A stretch of DNA of 61,332 nucleotides from Muribaculaceae bacterium (GTDB taxonomy: Bacteria > Bacteroidota > Bacteroidia > Bacteroidales > Muribaculaceae). A program made the position numbers and the translations under genes. Within the stretch, counting starts at the first letter, position 1, and each line of letters begins with the position of its first letter. Of the stretch, positions 24,654 through 31,609 are shown in pieces. The DNA lies in NCBI GenBank assembly GCA_023663365.1, contig JAMPHP010000002.1, forward strand, positions 51,464-112,795, written 5' to 3'. The notes under the pieces are model-generated. The model made no database searches and had not been told where the DNA came from. It was given only the letters and a program-made list of their open reading frames with translations.

Positions 24654-25003
24654 GACTTACCCACTTTGAATTTCTTTTCGAGGAGGAAGGCCCGCACGTC
24701 GTCGCGCCTGTCGCCTTGGATGAGGATTTCGCCTCCGCGTGCCGAGCCACCGGTGCCAAGCCGGCGCTTCATCTCCGAGGCCAGTGCGGCCACGTCGTCG
24801 TCGGCCATGGTGAAGCCGCTCACTATTGTGGCGCTCTTGCCTGCCCGGCCTTTTCGCTCGTAGGTGATCAGCAGCCTGTCTTTCTGAATTTGCGGGGCGG
24901 CCTCGGGCTCGGGTGCGGGAGCGCTTTCGGGCTCATCGGACTGCGGCATGGCATCGCGCAGAGCCGCGAGGCGGTCGAGCCAGTTGTCTTGCTTAGTAGT
25001 CAT
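24650..25003 (-). CDS. SUI1/YciH-family translation factor
   Basis: The 117-aa product has an unstructured acidic-proline N-terminus (about 1-45) and a C-terminal SUI1 domain (about 50-117) with GFTMADDDVAALASEMKRRLGTGGSARGGEILIQGDRRD. SUI1 proteins resemble eukaryotic eIF1 and are thought to act in start-codon selection; the bacterial role is unclear. I choose the ATG at 25003 (MTTKQDNWLDRL), because the region above it is the out-of-frame end of the lipoprotein gene, which overlaps by 11 bp. Its stop overlaps the mfd start. Confidence 0.9.
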   Translation of the reverse strand: MTTKQDNWLDRLAALRDAMPQSDEPESAPAPEPEAAPQIQKDRLLITYERKGRAGKSATIVSGFTMADDDVAALASEMKRRLGTGGSARGGEILIQGDRRDDVRAFLLEKKFKVGKS

Positions 25004-25430
25004 AAGTGATGGTGTCGGTGATGGCGGGGGCGTCGTGCGCCTCGTTGATAGCCGTGAGTATTGCCACTCGGGCCTGGTCCTCGACGGGCACGGTGTTGAG
25101 GAAGAGAAGTGTGGAGTCGGCATCTCGCTCGATGGCCGACTTCAGAGTGCGGGCGGCAAAGGCTGTGTTTGCGTCGATATCGCCGGCGCTGTCGCCCAGG
25201 CGCATGAACAGCAGCGACAGCCTGCATAGCTCATCGACGCTCAGCTCCGAGTATTGTGGGCTGAGGATGAGGCTGTCGCAGAGCAACTGTGCCTGCGAGT
25301 AGCGGCTGTCGGCGTAGGCCTGCTCGGCACGAGCCAGTGGCGGCAGTTTGCTGTCGGGGTGGCTGCAGGCCTGGATTGCTGCGGCGCACATCAGGATGCC
25401 GGCGGCGAGGTATATCGTAAATCTCTTCAA
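24993..25430 (-). CDS. Helical lipoprotein of unknown function
   Basis: The 145-aa protein has a lipoprotein signal with the lipobox cysteine at position 22 (AAIQAC). The mature part is helical with a TPR-like stretch (LARAEQAYADSRYSQAQLLCDSLI). No named family is recognised. It lies 9 bp after the small membrane-protein gene and overlaps the SUI1-factor gene by 11 bp. It therefore belongs to the operon leading into mfd. Confidence 0.8.
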   Translation of the reverse strand: MKRFTIYLAAGILMCAAAIQACSHPDSKLPPLARAEQAYADSRYSQAQLLCDSLILSPQYSELSVDELCRLSLLFMRLGDSAGDIDANTAFAARTLKSAIERDADSTLLFLNTVPVEDQARVAILTAINEAHDAPAITDTITYDY

Positions 25431-25439
25431 AACTGATAC

Positions 25440-25712
25440 TTATTGGTTAGAGGTGTCGGAGGCCGGCTCGGTGATTACTTCGCGCAGGCTTTCACCGTCG
25501 GCGTTCTGCCAGTCGGCTTCGCCGGGAGAGTCGGCATTGGCCTCCTTGAGTTCGTACTGCTGCTCGACGTTGTCGCCGGCAGGGGTGTCGATGTGAGTGT
25601 TGTTGTCGAACCAGCCGATGTAGTAGAGCGTGCCTACTGCGATTACTGCTACGATTATCGCTATCACGATCCAGGCCCAAAGGCCCGAAGATTTCCTCTG
25701 ATTAGATTTCAT
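25440..25712 (-). CDS. Single-pass small membrane protein
   Basis: The 90-aa protein has a short basic N-terminus (KSNQRKSS), one membrane helix (GLWAWIVIAIIVAVIAVGTLYYIGWF), and an acidic disordered C-terminus rich in Glu, Asp, Asn and Ser. The topology suggests that the acidic tail faces the periplasm. No family is recognised. It is the first gene of the run into the lipoprotein, the SUI1 factor and mfd. A strong inverted repeat lies immediately upstream. Confidence 0.75.
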   Translation of the reverse strand: MKSNQRKSSGLWAWIVIAIIVAVIAVGTLYYIGWFDNNTHIDTPAGDNVEQQYELKEANADSPGEADWQNADGESLREVITEPASDTSNQ

Positions 25713-25715
25713 GAT

Positions 25716-25755
25716 GTTTCATTATTAATTAGTTGAACAGTATTAATAATGAAAC
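25716..25755. repeat. Perfect 14-bp inverted repeat between ribH and the small membrane protein
   Basis: Arms GTTTCATTATTAAT (25716-25729) and ATTAATAATGAAAC (25742-25755) are exact complements with a 12-nt loop. The site begins 3 bp upstream of the start codon of the downstream gene, so the hairpin would sequester its translation start. No T-run follows, so it is more likely an operator or an RNA control structure than a terminator. Confidence 0.7.
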
Positions 25756-25767
25756 GCTTTATCGGGC

Positions 25768-26253
25768 TCAGAGGTTCTCGACGCGGTCGGCGAAGTCGAA
25801 CATCAGCAGGGCAGCCTGAGCGGCCTCGGTGCCTTTGTTTCCGAGCGAGCCGCCGGCGCGGTCGAGGGCGTCCTGCTCATTGTCGACGGTGAGCACACCG
25901 AAAATCACGGGGATGTCGCACTCGCTGTTGAGGTGTGTGATGCCTTGTGTCACGCTTTGGCACACGTAGTCGAAGTGTGGTGTTCCTCCTCGGATCACGC
26001 AACCGAGCACCACGATGGCGTCGTAGAGACCACTCTCGATGAGCTTCGATGCGGCGAAGGTGAGCTCGACGGCTCCGGGCACCTCGAAGGTGTCGACATC
26101 GTCGGCGGTGAGGCCTGCGCGGTGAAATTCGTCGAGAGCACCGGCCATCAGAGGCTCGGTGACGTGGCTGTTCCACAGGGTGCGCACTACGGCTACGCGC
26201 ATGTCGCGGGCTTTAGGAAAGGGGGTGAGGGGGGCGTTATTGGGGCTTGACAT
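25768..26253 (-). CDS. ribH: 6,7-dimethyl-8-ribityllumazine synthase
   Basis: RibH makes the riboflavin precursor lumazine from the 5-amino-6-ribitylaminouracil and butanone-phosphate substrates. The 161-aa length is normal. Characteristic segments are EVPGAVELTFAASKLI, VVLGCVIRGGTPHFDYVCQSVTQGI and the GVLTVDNEQDALDRAGG end, with the catalytic His in TPHFDYV. The start codon lies 5 bp from the edge of an inverted-repeat element, so the leader of this gene is the element itself. Other riboflavin genes are not nearby. Confidence 0.96.
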   Translation of the reverse strand: MSSPNNAPLTPFPKARDMRVAVVRTLWNSHVTEPLMAGALDEFHRAGLTADDVDTFEVPGAVELTFAASKLIESGLYDAIVVLGCVIRGGTPHFDYVCQSVTQGITHLNSECDIPVIFGVLTVDNEQDALDRAGGSLGNKGTEAAQAALLMFDFADRVENL

Positions 26254-26257
26254 ATTT

Positions 26258-26451
26258 AAGTAAGTCTTAAAAATTAATACGCATAATGAACATTAGTAAG
26301 TCGAGAGGTGCTTTATATCCTCCGAGGTGACTTTCGGACGCTTTCTTTCCTCGTCATCAGTCGTGTAGCGCGCTACACTCCTTCTTCCTCGAAAAGAAAT
26401 CATTCCGAAATTCATCCTCGTATGATATAAATTAATTTTTGCGACTTACTT
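26258..26451. repeat. Terminal-inverted-repeat intergenic element, copy 2
   Basis: This 194-bp copy has the same 21-bp ends as copy 1 and matches it closely on both sides of an extra 58-bp block. The block contains the perfect 16-bp palindrome GTGTAGCGCGCTACAC and is bounded by TCATC on both sides, so copy 1 could be a deletion derivative through these short repeats. The element fills the whole gap between the PfkB stop codon (26455) and the ribH start (26253). Relative to transcription it is in the opposite orientation to copy 1. Confidence 0.85.
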
Positions 26452-26454
26452 ATC

Positions 26455-27366
26455 TTAGATTAATTGCCATTTCTGAGTAAGGGCTTCGGCGGCGCTTTTT
26501 GCGCTTAGAGCTGCTGCACCGAGGATTGCTTCGCGGAGAGCTGCGTCGGGAGCTTCGAAGGCATCGGTGCCGAGGCCGCGCTCGGCGATGGCGCCTACGA
26601 TGCCGGCGATGGCACCGGCGTTCCACAGCAGTGTGCGGCAGGTAGAGGGCGGAATGCTCACGGAGCTCATCTCCTTGCCTGTGTAGTAGCTGATGGCGCC
26701 GTTGGCAGCGTCGACGCTGATTAGTGAGCGGCAGTAGAAGTCGATATGGTTGTGATAAACGGCGTCGATGTTGTCGACACCGAAGATGAGGCTGAGGTCG
26801 TTGTTGCGAGCAACCACTACGTTGGCCAGCTCGAGGTTCTCGAGGATTGCGGGCATCACGCGTGTGATGCGTGGCTCCTGCTGAGGTAGGAAGCCGGGCA
26901 GATAGATGAGCACGGCTTTGCGCTCGGCGGCGTGCATGAGGAAGCGCGACAGGCGCTCGCGCATACGGCGGTCGATGGCGTAGTAGCCTCCGAAGAGCAC
27001 GATGTCGCCCTCGTCGAGCCGGGGCCACACGATGTCGAAGCACTCTTCGGGATAGTCCTCGTAGCGGGTGAGAGCTGTGGGAGCATCGCTGCCTGCGGTG
27101 CAGGTGAACACGTTGAGCGCCGTGTGCCCTTCGGTGTAGCGGTCGAGCGAGTCGAGCTTCACGCCGGCGTCGCTGAGGTATGTGGCCAGGATGTCGCCCA
27201 CGGGGTCGGCAGAAACCTCCGAAGCCATCAGCACTTCAAATTTCTCGCGTGCGAGAATGGCGGCAGCGTTTGCCACGCGTCCGCCGGGCATACTGCCTGC
27301 GGGGGTGCCGTCGGGGCCGAGCACGATGTTGAGGGCGCACTCGCCGATGCATATGATTTTTTTCAT
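26455..27366 (-). CDS. PfkB-family sugar-kinase-like protein with altered active site
   Basis: The 303-aa protein has a ribokinase fold: ICIGECALNIVLGPDG near the start, then GGRVANAAAILAREKFEV, and a C-terminal nucleotide-binding half. The family's catalytic signature, normally close to DTTGAGDAF, is replaced by STCRTLLWNAGAIAG, in which the catalytic Asp is missing. It may therefore be inactive, regulatory, or use another base. It overlaps the KdsD-type isomerase gene by 4 bp, which suggests a shared role in sugar-phosphate metabolism. Fold assignment is good; activity is uncertain. Confidence 0.85.
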   Translation of the reverse strand: MKKIICIGECALNIVLGPDGTPAGSMPGGRVANAAAILAREKFEVLMASEVSADPVGDILATYLSDAGVKLDSLDRYTEGHTALNVFTCTAGSDAPTALTRYEDYPEECFDIVWPRLDEGDIVLFGGYYAIDRRMRERLSRFLMHAAERKAVLIYLPGFLPQQEPRITRVMPAILENLELANVVVARNNDLSLIFGVDNIDAVYHNHIDFYCRSLISVDAANGAISYYTGKEMSSVSIPPSTCRTLLWNAGAIAGIVGAIAERGLGTDAFEAPDAALREAILGAAALSAKSAAEALTQKWQLI

Positions 27367-27977
27367 TCTACGAAGTTTTTAGCACGTGCGGCATGGCCGA
27401 GGTATCCGCCGTGATGGCGCTTGGCATATTCAGCTGCCGTGAAGCCTATCCGGCGCATCACATTCACCACCAGCACATCGCCGATGACGGTCATCATGGT
27501 GGTGGAAGTGGTGGGGGTGAGGCCTAAGGGGCATACCTCGGGAGCCGGAGCCGTGAGCAGGGTGATGTCGGCGGCCTTTGCCAGGGGGCTCTCGGGAGCG
27601 CCGGTAATCACTATGATGGGGATGTCGGCATATAGCCCGTGAAGGAGCTCTATGAGCTGAACAATCTCGCAGGTCTTGCCGCTGTTGGAGATCAGCAGCA
27701 CTATATCGTTGGGCTGGAGCACGCCGAGGTCGCCGTGCTGCGCTTCGCTGGGATGCAGGTTGACCGCAGGAGTGCCGGTGGATGAGAATGTGGTGGCGAT
27801 GTTCATGGCAATCTGCCCGGCCTTGCCCATTCCGGCTGTCACGAGCTTGCCACCCCGGCCATGCACACGCTCCACTATCGCCTCGACGGCAGCCTCGTAG
27901 GAGTCGTCGACGGGGATGGAGAGGATGGCTTCGCTCTCGGCACGCAGTATCTCCCGCATTGATTCTTTAACGTCCAT
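27363..27977 (-). CDS. kdsD: SIS-domain D-arabinose-5-phosphate isomerase
   Basis: This enzyme interconverts ribulose 5-phosphate and arabinose 5-phosphate, the first step to Kdo for lipopolysaccharide. The 204-aa protein holds only the SIS domain: GGKLVTAGMGKAGQIAMNIATTFSSTGTPAVNLHPSEAQHGDLG, IVLLISNSGKT and PTTSTTMMTVIGDVL. It lacks the C-terminal CBS pair of the E. coli enzyme, as is common for short Bacteroidales forms. The gene has its own promoter and is coupled to the PfkB-like gene. Confidence 0.88.
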   Translation of the reverse strand: MDVKESMREILRAESEAILSIPVDDSYEAAVEAIVERVHGRGGKLVTAGMGKAGQIAMNIATTFSSTGTPAVNLHPSEAQHGDLGVLQPNDIVLLISNSGKTCEIVQLIELLHGLYADIPIIVITGAPESPLAKAADITLLTAPAPEVCPLGLTPTTSTTMMTVIGDVLVVNVMRRIGFTAAEYAKRHHGGYLGHAARAKNFVE

Positions 27978-28001
27978 TGTTATAGAGTGGGTTTATGCAC
28001 A

Positions 28002-28032
28002 CAAAAGTACGCAAAAATATCGGACCGTGCAA
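28002..28032 (-). promoter_or_regulatory. Promoter of kdsD and the PfkB-like gene
   Basis: The minus-strand -33 TTG (28030-28032) and -7 TACTTTTG (28002-28009) are 20 bp apart. A second TATTTTTG overlaps at 28012-28019. Confidence 0.65.
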
Positions 28033-28036
28033 TATC

Positions 28037-28225
28037 CTACCACAGGAAGGGCCATAGAAGGCCGCCGAGGATTGCGGCAGCGACAATGGCGAGGATGAGT
28101 ACGCGCAATGCGGTCTTTGCCCATCCGGGCAGCGCGCTCTCGCTGATGAAGAGCATGGCCGCGGCGAGGTAGTTGCCGTTGGTGCGCTCGAGGTATGTGG
28201 GTGGCTGTGTGTCTTTCTCGTTCAT
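28037..28225 (-). CDS. Small single-pass membrane protein
   Basis: The 62-aa product has a hydrophilic N-terminus (MNEKDTQPPTYLERTNGNY), an amphipathic middle, and a C-terminal membrane helix (ALRVLILAIVAAAILGGLLWPFLW). No family is recognised. Codon use looks like the GC-rich neighbours, which supports a real gene, but it is short and has no partner in an operon. Confidence 0.55.
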   Translation of the reverse strand: MNEKDTQPPTYLERTNGNYLAAAMLFISESALPGWAKTALRVLILAIVAAAILGGLLWPFLW

Positions 28226-28241
28226 AGTGTGGCGTGCCGGC

Positions 28242-28492
28242 TTATAGGTGTCGGGCAGCGGTCCGAGCTTTGAACATCTGCTCTTTGATGCCGCCCTTTT
28301 GGAGGAAATCTTGTTTTACAAGCTCGGAGAGCTTGCCGATCATGCTTATTGATCGTATGTCCTGTCGGACTTGGGGATGTGGCCCTTGAGAAAGAAATAG
28401 GTGAGATCGTAGATTGCCTCCGCTTTCTGGAATGCGTATAGTTTCCGATAGCTCGCCTTGGGTCGGGCGAAATCAGGAATCGGGGGAGGCAT
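28242..28492 (-). pseudogene. Remnant of a four-helix-bundle suffix-domain protein
   Basis: An ATG at 28492 opens MPPPIPDFARPKASYRKLYAF, continuing QKAEAIYDLTYFFLKG and ending in a stop after RTYDQ. This is the typical start of the four-helix-bundle proteins seen in Bacteroidetes. A second frame 3' of it reads GKLSELVKQDFLQKGGIKEQ and MFKARTAARHL, the typical C-terminal end of the same family. The central two-thirds (the AEG motif and following helices) is missing, so the gene has suffered an internal deletion with frame change. An AT-rich 9-bp repeat tract precedes it. Confidence 0.75.
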
Positions 28493-28522
28493 GGAGGAGG
28501 GGATTTTTTAAGGAGGGTATTG

Positions 28523-28561
28523 TGGTGAGGTAGCTTATAGCTAAGATAGCTAAATTAGCTT
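28523..28561. repeat. AT-rich repeat tract with ~9-bp period
   Basis: Units AGCTTAT, AGCTAAGAT, AGCTAAATT and AGCTTATT follow each other upstream of the four-helix-bundle remnant. The period is like that of the CYTTAARGA tracts at the window edges, though the unit differs. The rest of 28493-28736 holds no gene I can support. Confidence 0.55.
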
Positions 28562-28736
28562 ATTGTGATCCGCCTGGGAGCAAAGTTATTGTGCATATAG
28601 GCGTTGATTTTTTAGAGAGTTGCGATTTTTGCTTTTTCAAAGTATACCGAATTTGGTACCGCTTTTAGACCCTCCGGCCTTAACACGTCCTTTAATGTGT
28701 GGGAAAGTATTGCAAAGTTATGCAATATAATTTAAA

Positions 28737-29309
28737 TTAGAAAGTATCAAATAACGTGGGTTGCTCTTGGGGCGTCGTTAGAGATTGCAAATCTATACAA
28801 GCACCAAACTCTCTAAACACCTCTACAAATTTAGATAAATTATGTCCCCAATAGATCATAGCACATGCCATTGGAGCACCTTTATTGTCTAATGAGCCGT
28901 CAATGATGAATTTTAATCGAGTGTCATACAAGAAGCATATAGCACGAGCTGTTTTAAATACGTATTCTTTCCAATGTCTTGTGTTTGTAGCGACAGGCAC
29001 TAATGCTAATACTTCCGAATCATATTCATTATGTGCCATAGAACATTTTGCCAACCAATTTTTAATTGAAGTACCCCTTTGTTTATCTATCCCATAAGGA
29101 GGATTTACGTATATTGTGGGAAAGGCCCATGACTCTTTTAATCCATCTTGTTCTGGCAGCATATAATTGATATGTGCATTTACTATAGACTCTTCATTAG
29201 AGCAGGGATCAAGGTATATGGTATTAAGAACTCTCTCTACTGCTTCTACATACTTTGGAGGAGTGCACCAAGATTTTGATTTGGTATTGATATGTCTTCC
29301 AGCCGTCAT
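28737..29309 (-). CDS. DNA N6-adenine methyltransferase (Dam-type)
   Basis: The 190-aa protein resembles the phage-type Dam family. SWCTPPKYVEAVERVL at the N-terminus precedes the LDPCSNEESIVNA region, and the catalytic motif IV is NPPYG in TIYVNPPYGIDKQ. The substrate-binding tail holds ACAMIYWG. It transfers a methyl group from S-adenosylmethionine to adenine in DNA; the recognition sequence is unknown. The start codon overlaps the stop of the putative nuclease gene by one base (TAATG), so they form a two-gene restriction-modification unit. The composition is much more AT-rich than the surroundings. Confidence 0.88.
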   Translation of the reverse strand: MTAGRHINTKSKSWCTPPKYVEAVERVLNTIYLDPCSNEESIVNAHINYMLPEQDGLKESWAFPTIYVNPPYGIDKQRGTSIKNWLAKCSMAHNEYDSEVLALVPVATNTRHWKEYVFKTARAICFLYDTRLKFIIDGSLDNKGAPMACAMIYWGHNLSKFVEVFREFGACIDLQSLTTPQEQPTLFDTF

Positions 29310-30397
29310 TAACGTAAAATTTTAAACAATGATTCTTTTAAATCAAATATTGTCTTGTTTTGGGGCGATAAAATTTCAAACCATTCGGTTTCTATCTTGC
29401 TCAGATTGTTTTCAAAATAGTTCCGTAATTGGGCATCAGCCTCCAGAAACATTTTTGTTTTTGTAAATGCGCGTAACTTTGATCCATTTGAATAAGTGCA
29501 TATAAAACCGTCTCTCACTTTAGCGTATTCATCTTTAGGAGATAATAATAGATCTTCTACAAACTGAGCTAAGCCTTCATCTGTAAGAAATATTAGCCAA
29601 TCAAAGGACTTGGCCAATACGCGAAGTTCTTTGTTCATATTCGATGCCGTAAACCAATTGCCATGATTACTCACAACTCCAACAGTAAGTATAAAATCCT
29701 GCGGTTTTGGAATTGAGCCATCCATAATATTCTCTAATATATGATAGTAATCATCAATTATTGGAGAATGGATATCAGCTGTGGGTATAATGCCCATTAC
29801 TTTACCATCAGGTTGGATAAACCTTTGCAATGAAGATACCGTTCTTGCTACATAAGAACCCTGCTTAGCTTTTTCTATGGTTTGTGGGCCTTTTGTCATA
29901 CCTTCTTCAACACCAACTCGCTTACATTCAATCATAGCTACTGGTTGGTCTCTTAATTGTGCTATTGTGACCATACCATCCTGAAAGTATGCATTATAAA
30001 AGCTGTTCTCTCTTAATGCAAAAGTAAAAGCATTTTTTAATATATTGCTTTTATCTATCAAGCATCCACTCTTGGTTTCAATTCGCCCCAATTCAAGATA
30101 ATCAACAAAGCCTTTACCAGTTAGTCGTTTCAGTCTATTAAGTGCGAATGATGCATTGAAAATGCGCGGATGCAAAGTAAATTCGACATTATGTGTAATA
30201 TCAGAATTCCCATATTCTCGTAATGGACGCTCAATAGCAGTGTATTCATCAAGCTTCCATTGTTTTAACAGATAATAAGTTATTATTTCAATAAATGTGC
30301 CAAGGGCCCTACCGGCAGCTTTCTTTCTATCTTTTGTATAATGAAATATTTCATCAGACAAAACTTTTTGAATATAATCAATTGATTTATAAGACAT
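29309..30397 (-). CDS. Putative type II restriction endonuclease
   Basis: The 362-aa protein is encoded directly before and overlapping a Dam-type methyltransferase gene. The segment FQDGMVTIAQLRDQPVAMIECKR fits a PD-(D/E)xK nuclease core, with the Asp and the ECK pair separated as expected. I do not recognise a named endonuclease family, so the assignment rests on this motif and on gene order. Cleavage site and cofactor use are unknown. The gene is AT-rich and lies 17 bp from the tRNA-Arg terminator, consistent with acquisition next to a tRNA gene. Confidence 0.7.
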   Translation of the reverse strand: MSYKSIDYIQKVLSDEIFHYTKDRKKAAGRALGTFIEIITYYLLKQWKLDEYTAIERPLREYGNSDITHNVEFTLHPRIFNASFALNRLKRLTGKGFVDYLELGRIETKSGCLIDKSNILKNAFTFALRENSFYNAYFQDGMVTIAQLRDQPVAMIECKRVGVEEGMTKGPQTIEKAKQGSYVARTVSSLQRFIQPDGKVMGIIPTADIHSPIIDDYYHILENIMDGSIPKPQDFILTVGVVSNHGNWFTASNMNKELRVLAKSFDWLIFLTDEGLAQFVEDLLLSPKDEYAKVRDGFICTYSNGSKLRAFTKTKMFLEADAQLRNYFENNLSKIETEWFEILSPQNKTIFDLKESLFKILR

Positions 30398-30414
30398 ATT
30401 TTTACAATTAAAAT

Positions 30415-30441
30415 AAGGCGAGAAAAAGATTCTCTCGCCTT
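30415..30441 (-). terminator. Intrinsic terminator of tRNA-Arg
   Basis: The arms AAGGCGAGA and TCTCGCCTT pair exactly with a 9-nt loop, and the minus-strand continuation is TTATTTT. The structure sits 16 nt after the tRNA and just before the nuclease start codon. Confidence 0.75.
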
Positions 30442-30457
30442 CGCAGGTTGTTGTAAG

Positions 30458-30531
30458 TGATCCGGACGCGATTCGAACGCGTGACCGTCTGCTTAGAAGG
30501 CAGATGCTCTATCCAACTGAGCTACCGGACC
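30458..30531 (-). tRNA. tRNA-Arg (anticodon TCT)
   Basis: The 74-nt sequence folds as a cloverleaf. The acceptor GGTCCGG pairs with CCGGATC (one G-U), the anticodon stem TCTGC/GCAGA holds the loop CTTCTAA with anticodon TCT, and the T-arm has GTTCGAATC. The discriminator is A and the CCA end is not encoded. It reads AGA codons. Confidence 0.95.
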
Positions 30532-30537
30532 TTTTGA

Positions 30538-30563
30538 CAAGAGGATGCCTCGGCATCCTCTTG
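30538..30563 (-). terminator. Hairpin between tsf and tRNA-Arg
   Basis: Perfect 12-bp arms (CAAGAGGATGCC / GGCATCCTCTTG) with a 2-nt loop lie 17 bp after the tsf stop. No U-run follows on the minus strand, so this could be a processing or stabilising hairpin that separates the tsf message from the tRNA rather than a true terminator. Confidence 0.5.
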
Positions 30564-30580
30564 CCTTATGTGTGGGATTA

Positions 30581-31573
30581 TTAGTCCTGGTTGAGGTTAA
30601 CTCGCTTGAAGGATACCACTACGAGGCCCTTGGCGGCCTTTTCGAGGTACTGGCCAATAGTGAGTTCGCCGTCCTTCACGAATTCCTGCTCCATGAGGCA
30701 AGATTCTTTGAAGAACTTGTTGAGGCGGCCCTGGGCGATGTTTTTGATCATCTGCTCGGGGAGGTTTGCAGCCTTTGCGGCAGCAGTCTCAGCAGCGATT
30801 GTGCGTGCTTTCTCTGCTTCCTCTTCGGTGAGCCAACCCTTGGCGATGTTCGAGCTGATGTGGTCTTCGCTGTCGACGAGGTTGGGGTTGATGCCGGCTT
30901 TCTTGAGAGCTGCTTCCACAGCTTTCTTAACCTGCTCTTCCTTGGTCTTTTCAACGGCTACGTTGTACTCGCTGGTGACGATTTCCTCAGCTACGCTGTC
31001 GCGGTCGACAGCCACGGGGTTCATCGAAGCGATCTGCATAGCCACGTCGCGGCCAACCTGGTAGTCGACACCTTCCTGGTTGAAACCGGCGATGGTGGAG
31101 AGCTTGTTGCCGAGGTGGTTGTAGGAAGTGGTGGAGGGAGCTTCGAGGTACTCGTACTGGCCGAGTTCGATCTTCTCGCCTGTCTTGGCTGTCTCATCGG
31201 TGATGAGGTCGGCCACGGTCATATCGTCGATAGTGGCGGCCTTGAGTTCGTCGAGGCTCTTCACCTTGTTGGCGATGGCGAAGTCGAGGAGTTTCTCGGT
31301 GAGTGCCACGAAGCCGGCGTTCTTAGCCACGAAGTCGGTCTCGCAGCAGAGAGCTACGATAGCGGCGAAGTTGCCTTCGTTCTTGGCGAGCACGCAGCCT
31401 TCGGAAGCCTGGCGGTCTTCGCGCTTAGCGGCTACTGCTTTGCCTTTCTGGCGGAGGATTTCGACAGCTGCGTCGATGTCGCCGTTGGTCTCGGCGAGAG
31501 CTTTTTTGCAGTCCATCAGGCCGGCGCTTGTGAGGTTGCGCAGCTTGGTGATTTCTGCCATTGTTACTGCCAT
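30581..31573 (-). CDS. tsf: Translation elongation factor Ts
   Basis: EF-Ts exchanges GDP for GTP on EF-Tu. The N-terminal UBA-like domain (ITKLRNLTSAGLMDCKKALAETNGDIDAAVEILR) and the core dimerisation domain (CETDFVAKNAGF, VGRDVAMQIASMNP) are intact. The 330-aa length is that of Bacteroidales proteins, longer than in E. coli. It follows rpsB in the usual order, with 36 bp between them. Confidence 0.97.
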   Translation of the reverse strand: MAVTMAEITKLRNLTSAGLMDCKKALAETNGDIDAAVEILRQKGKAVAAKREDRQASEGCVLAKNEGNFAAIVALCCETDFVAKNAGFVALTEKLLDFAIANKVKSLDELKAATIDDMTVADLITDETAKTGEKIELGQYEYLEAPSTTSYNHLGNKLSTIAGFNQEGVDYQVGRDVAMQIASMNPVAVDRDSVAEEIVTSEYNVAVEKTKEEQVKKAVEAALKKAGINPNLVDSEDHISSNIAKGWLTEEEAEKARTIAAETAAAKAANLPEQMIKNIAQGRLNKFFKESCLMEQEFVKDGELTIGQYLEKAAKGLVVVSFKRVNLNQD

Positions 31574-31609
31574 AGTGATATGTAGTATGGAGGTTTTACT
31601 TAGAAAAAA

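Noticed and set aside
28563-28570. GTGATCCG match to the tRNA-Arg 3' flank as an attachment site
   Set aside because: Only 8 bp match; with a few hundred bases searched, chance is a fair explanation. It is kept only as a hint in the restriction-modification finding.
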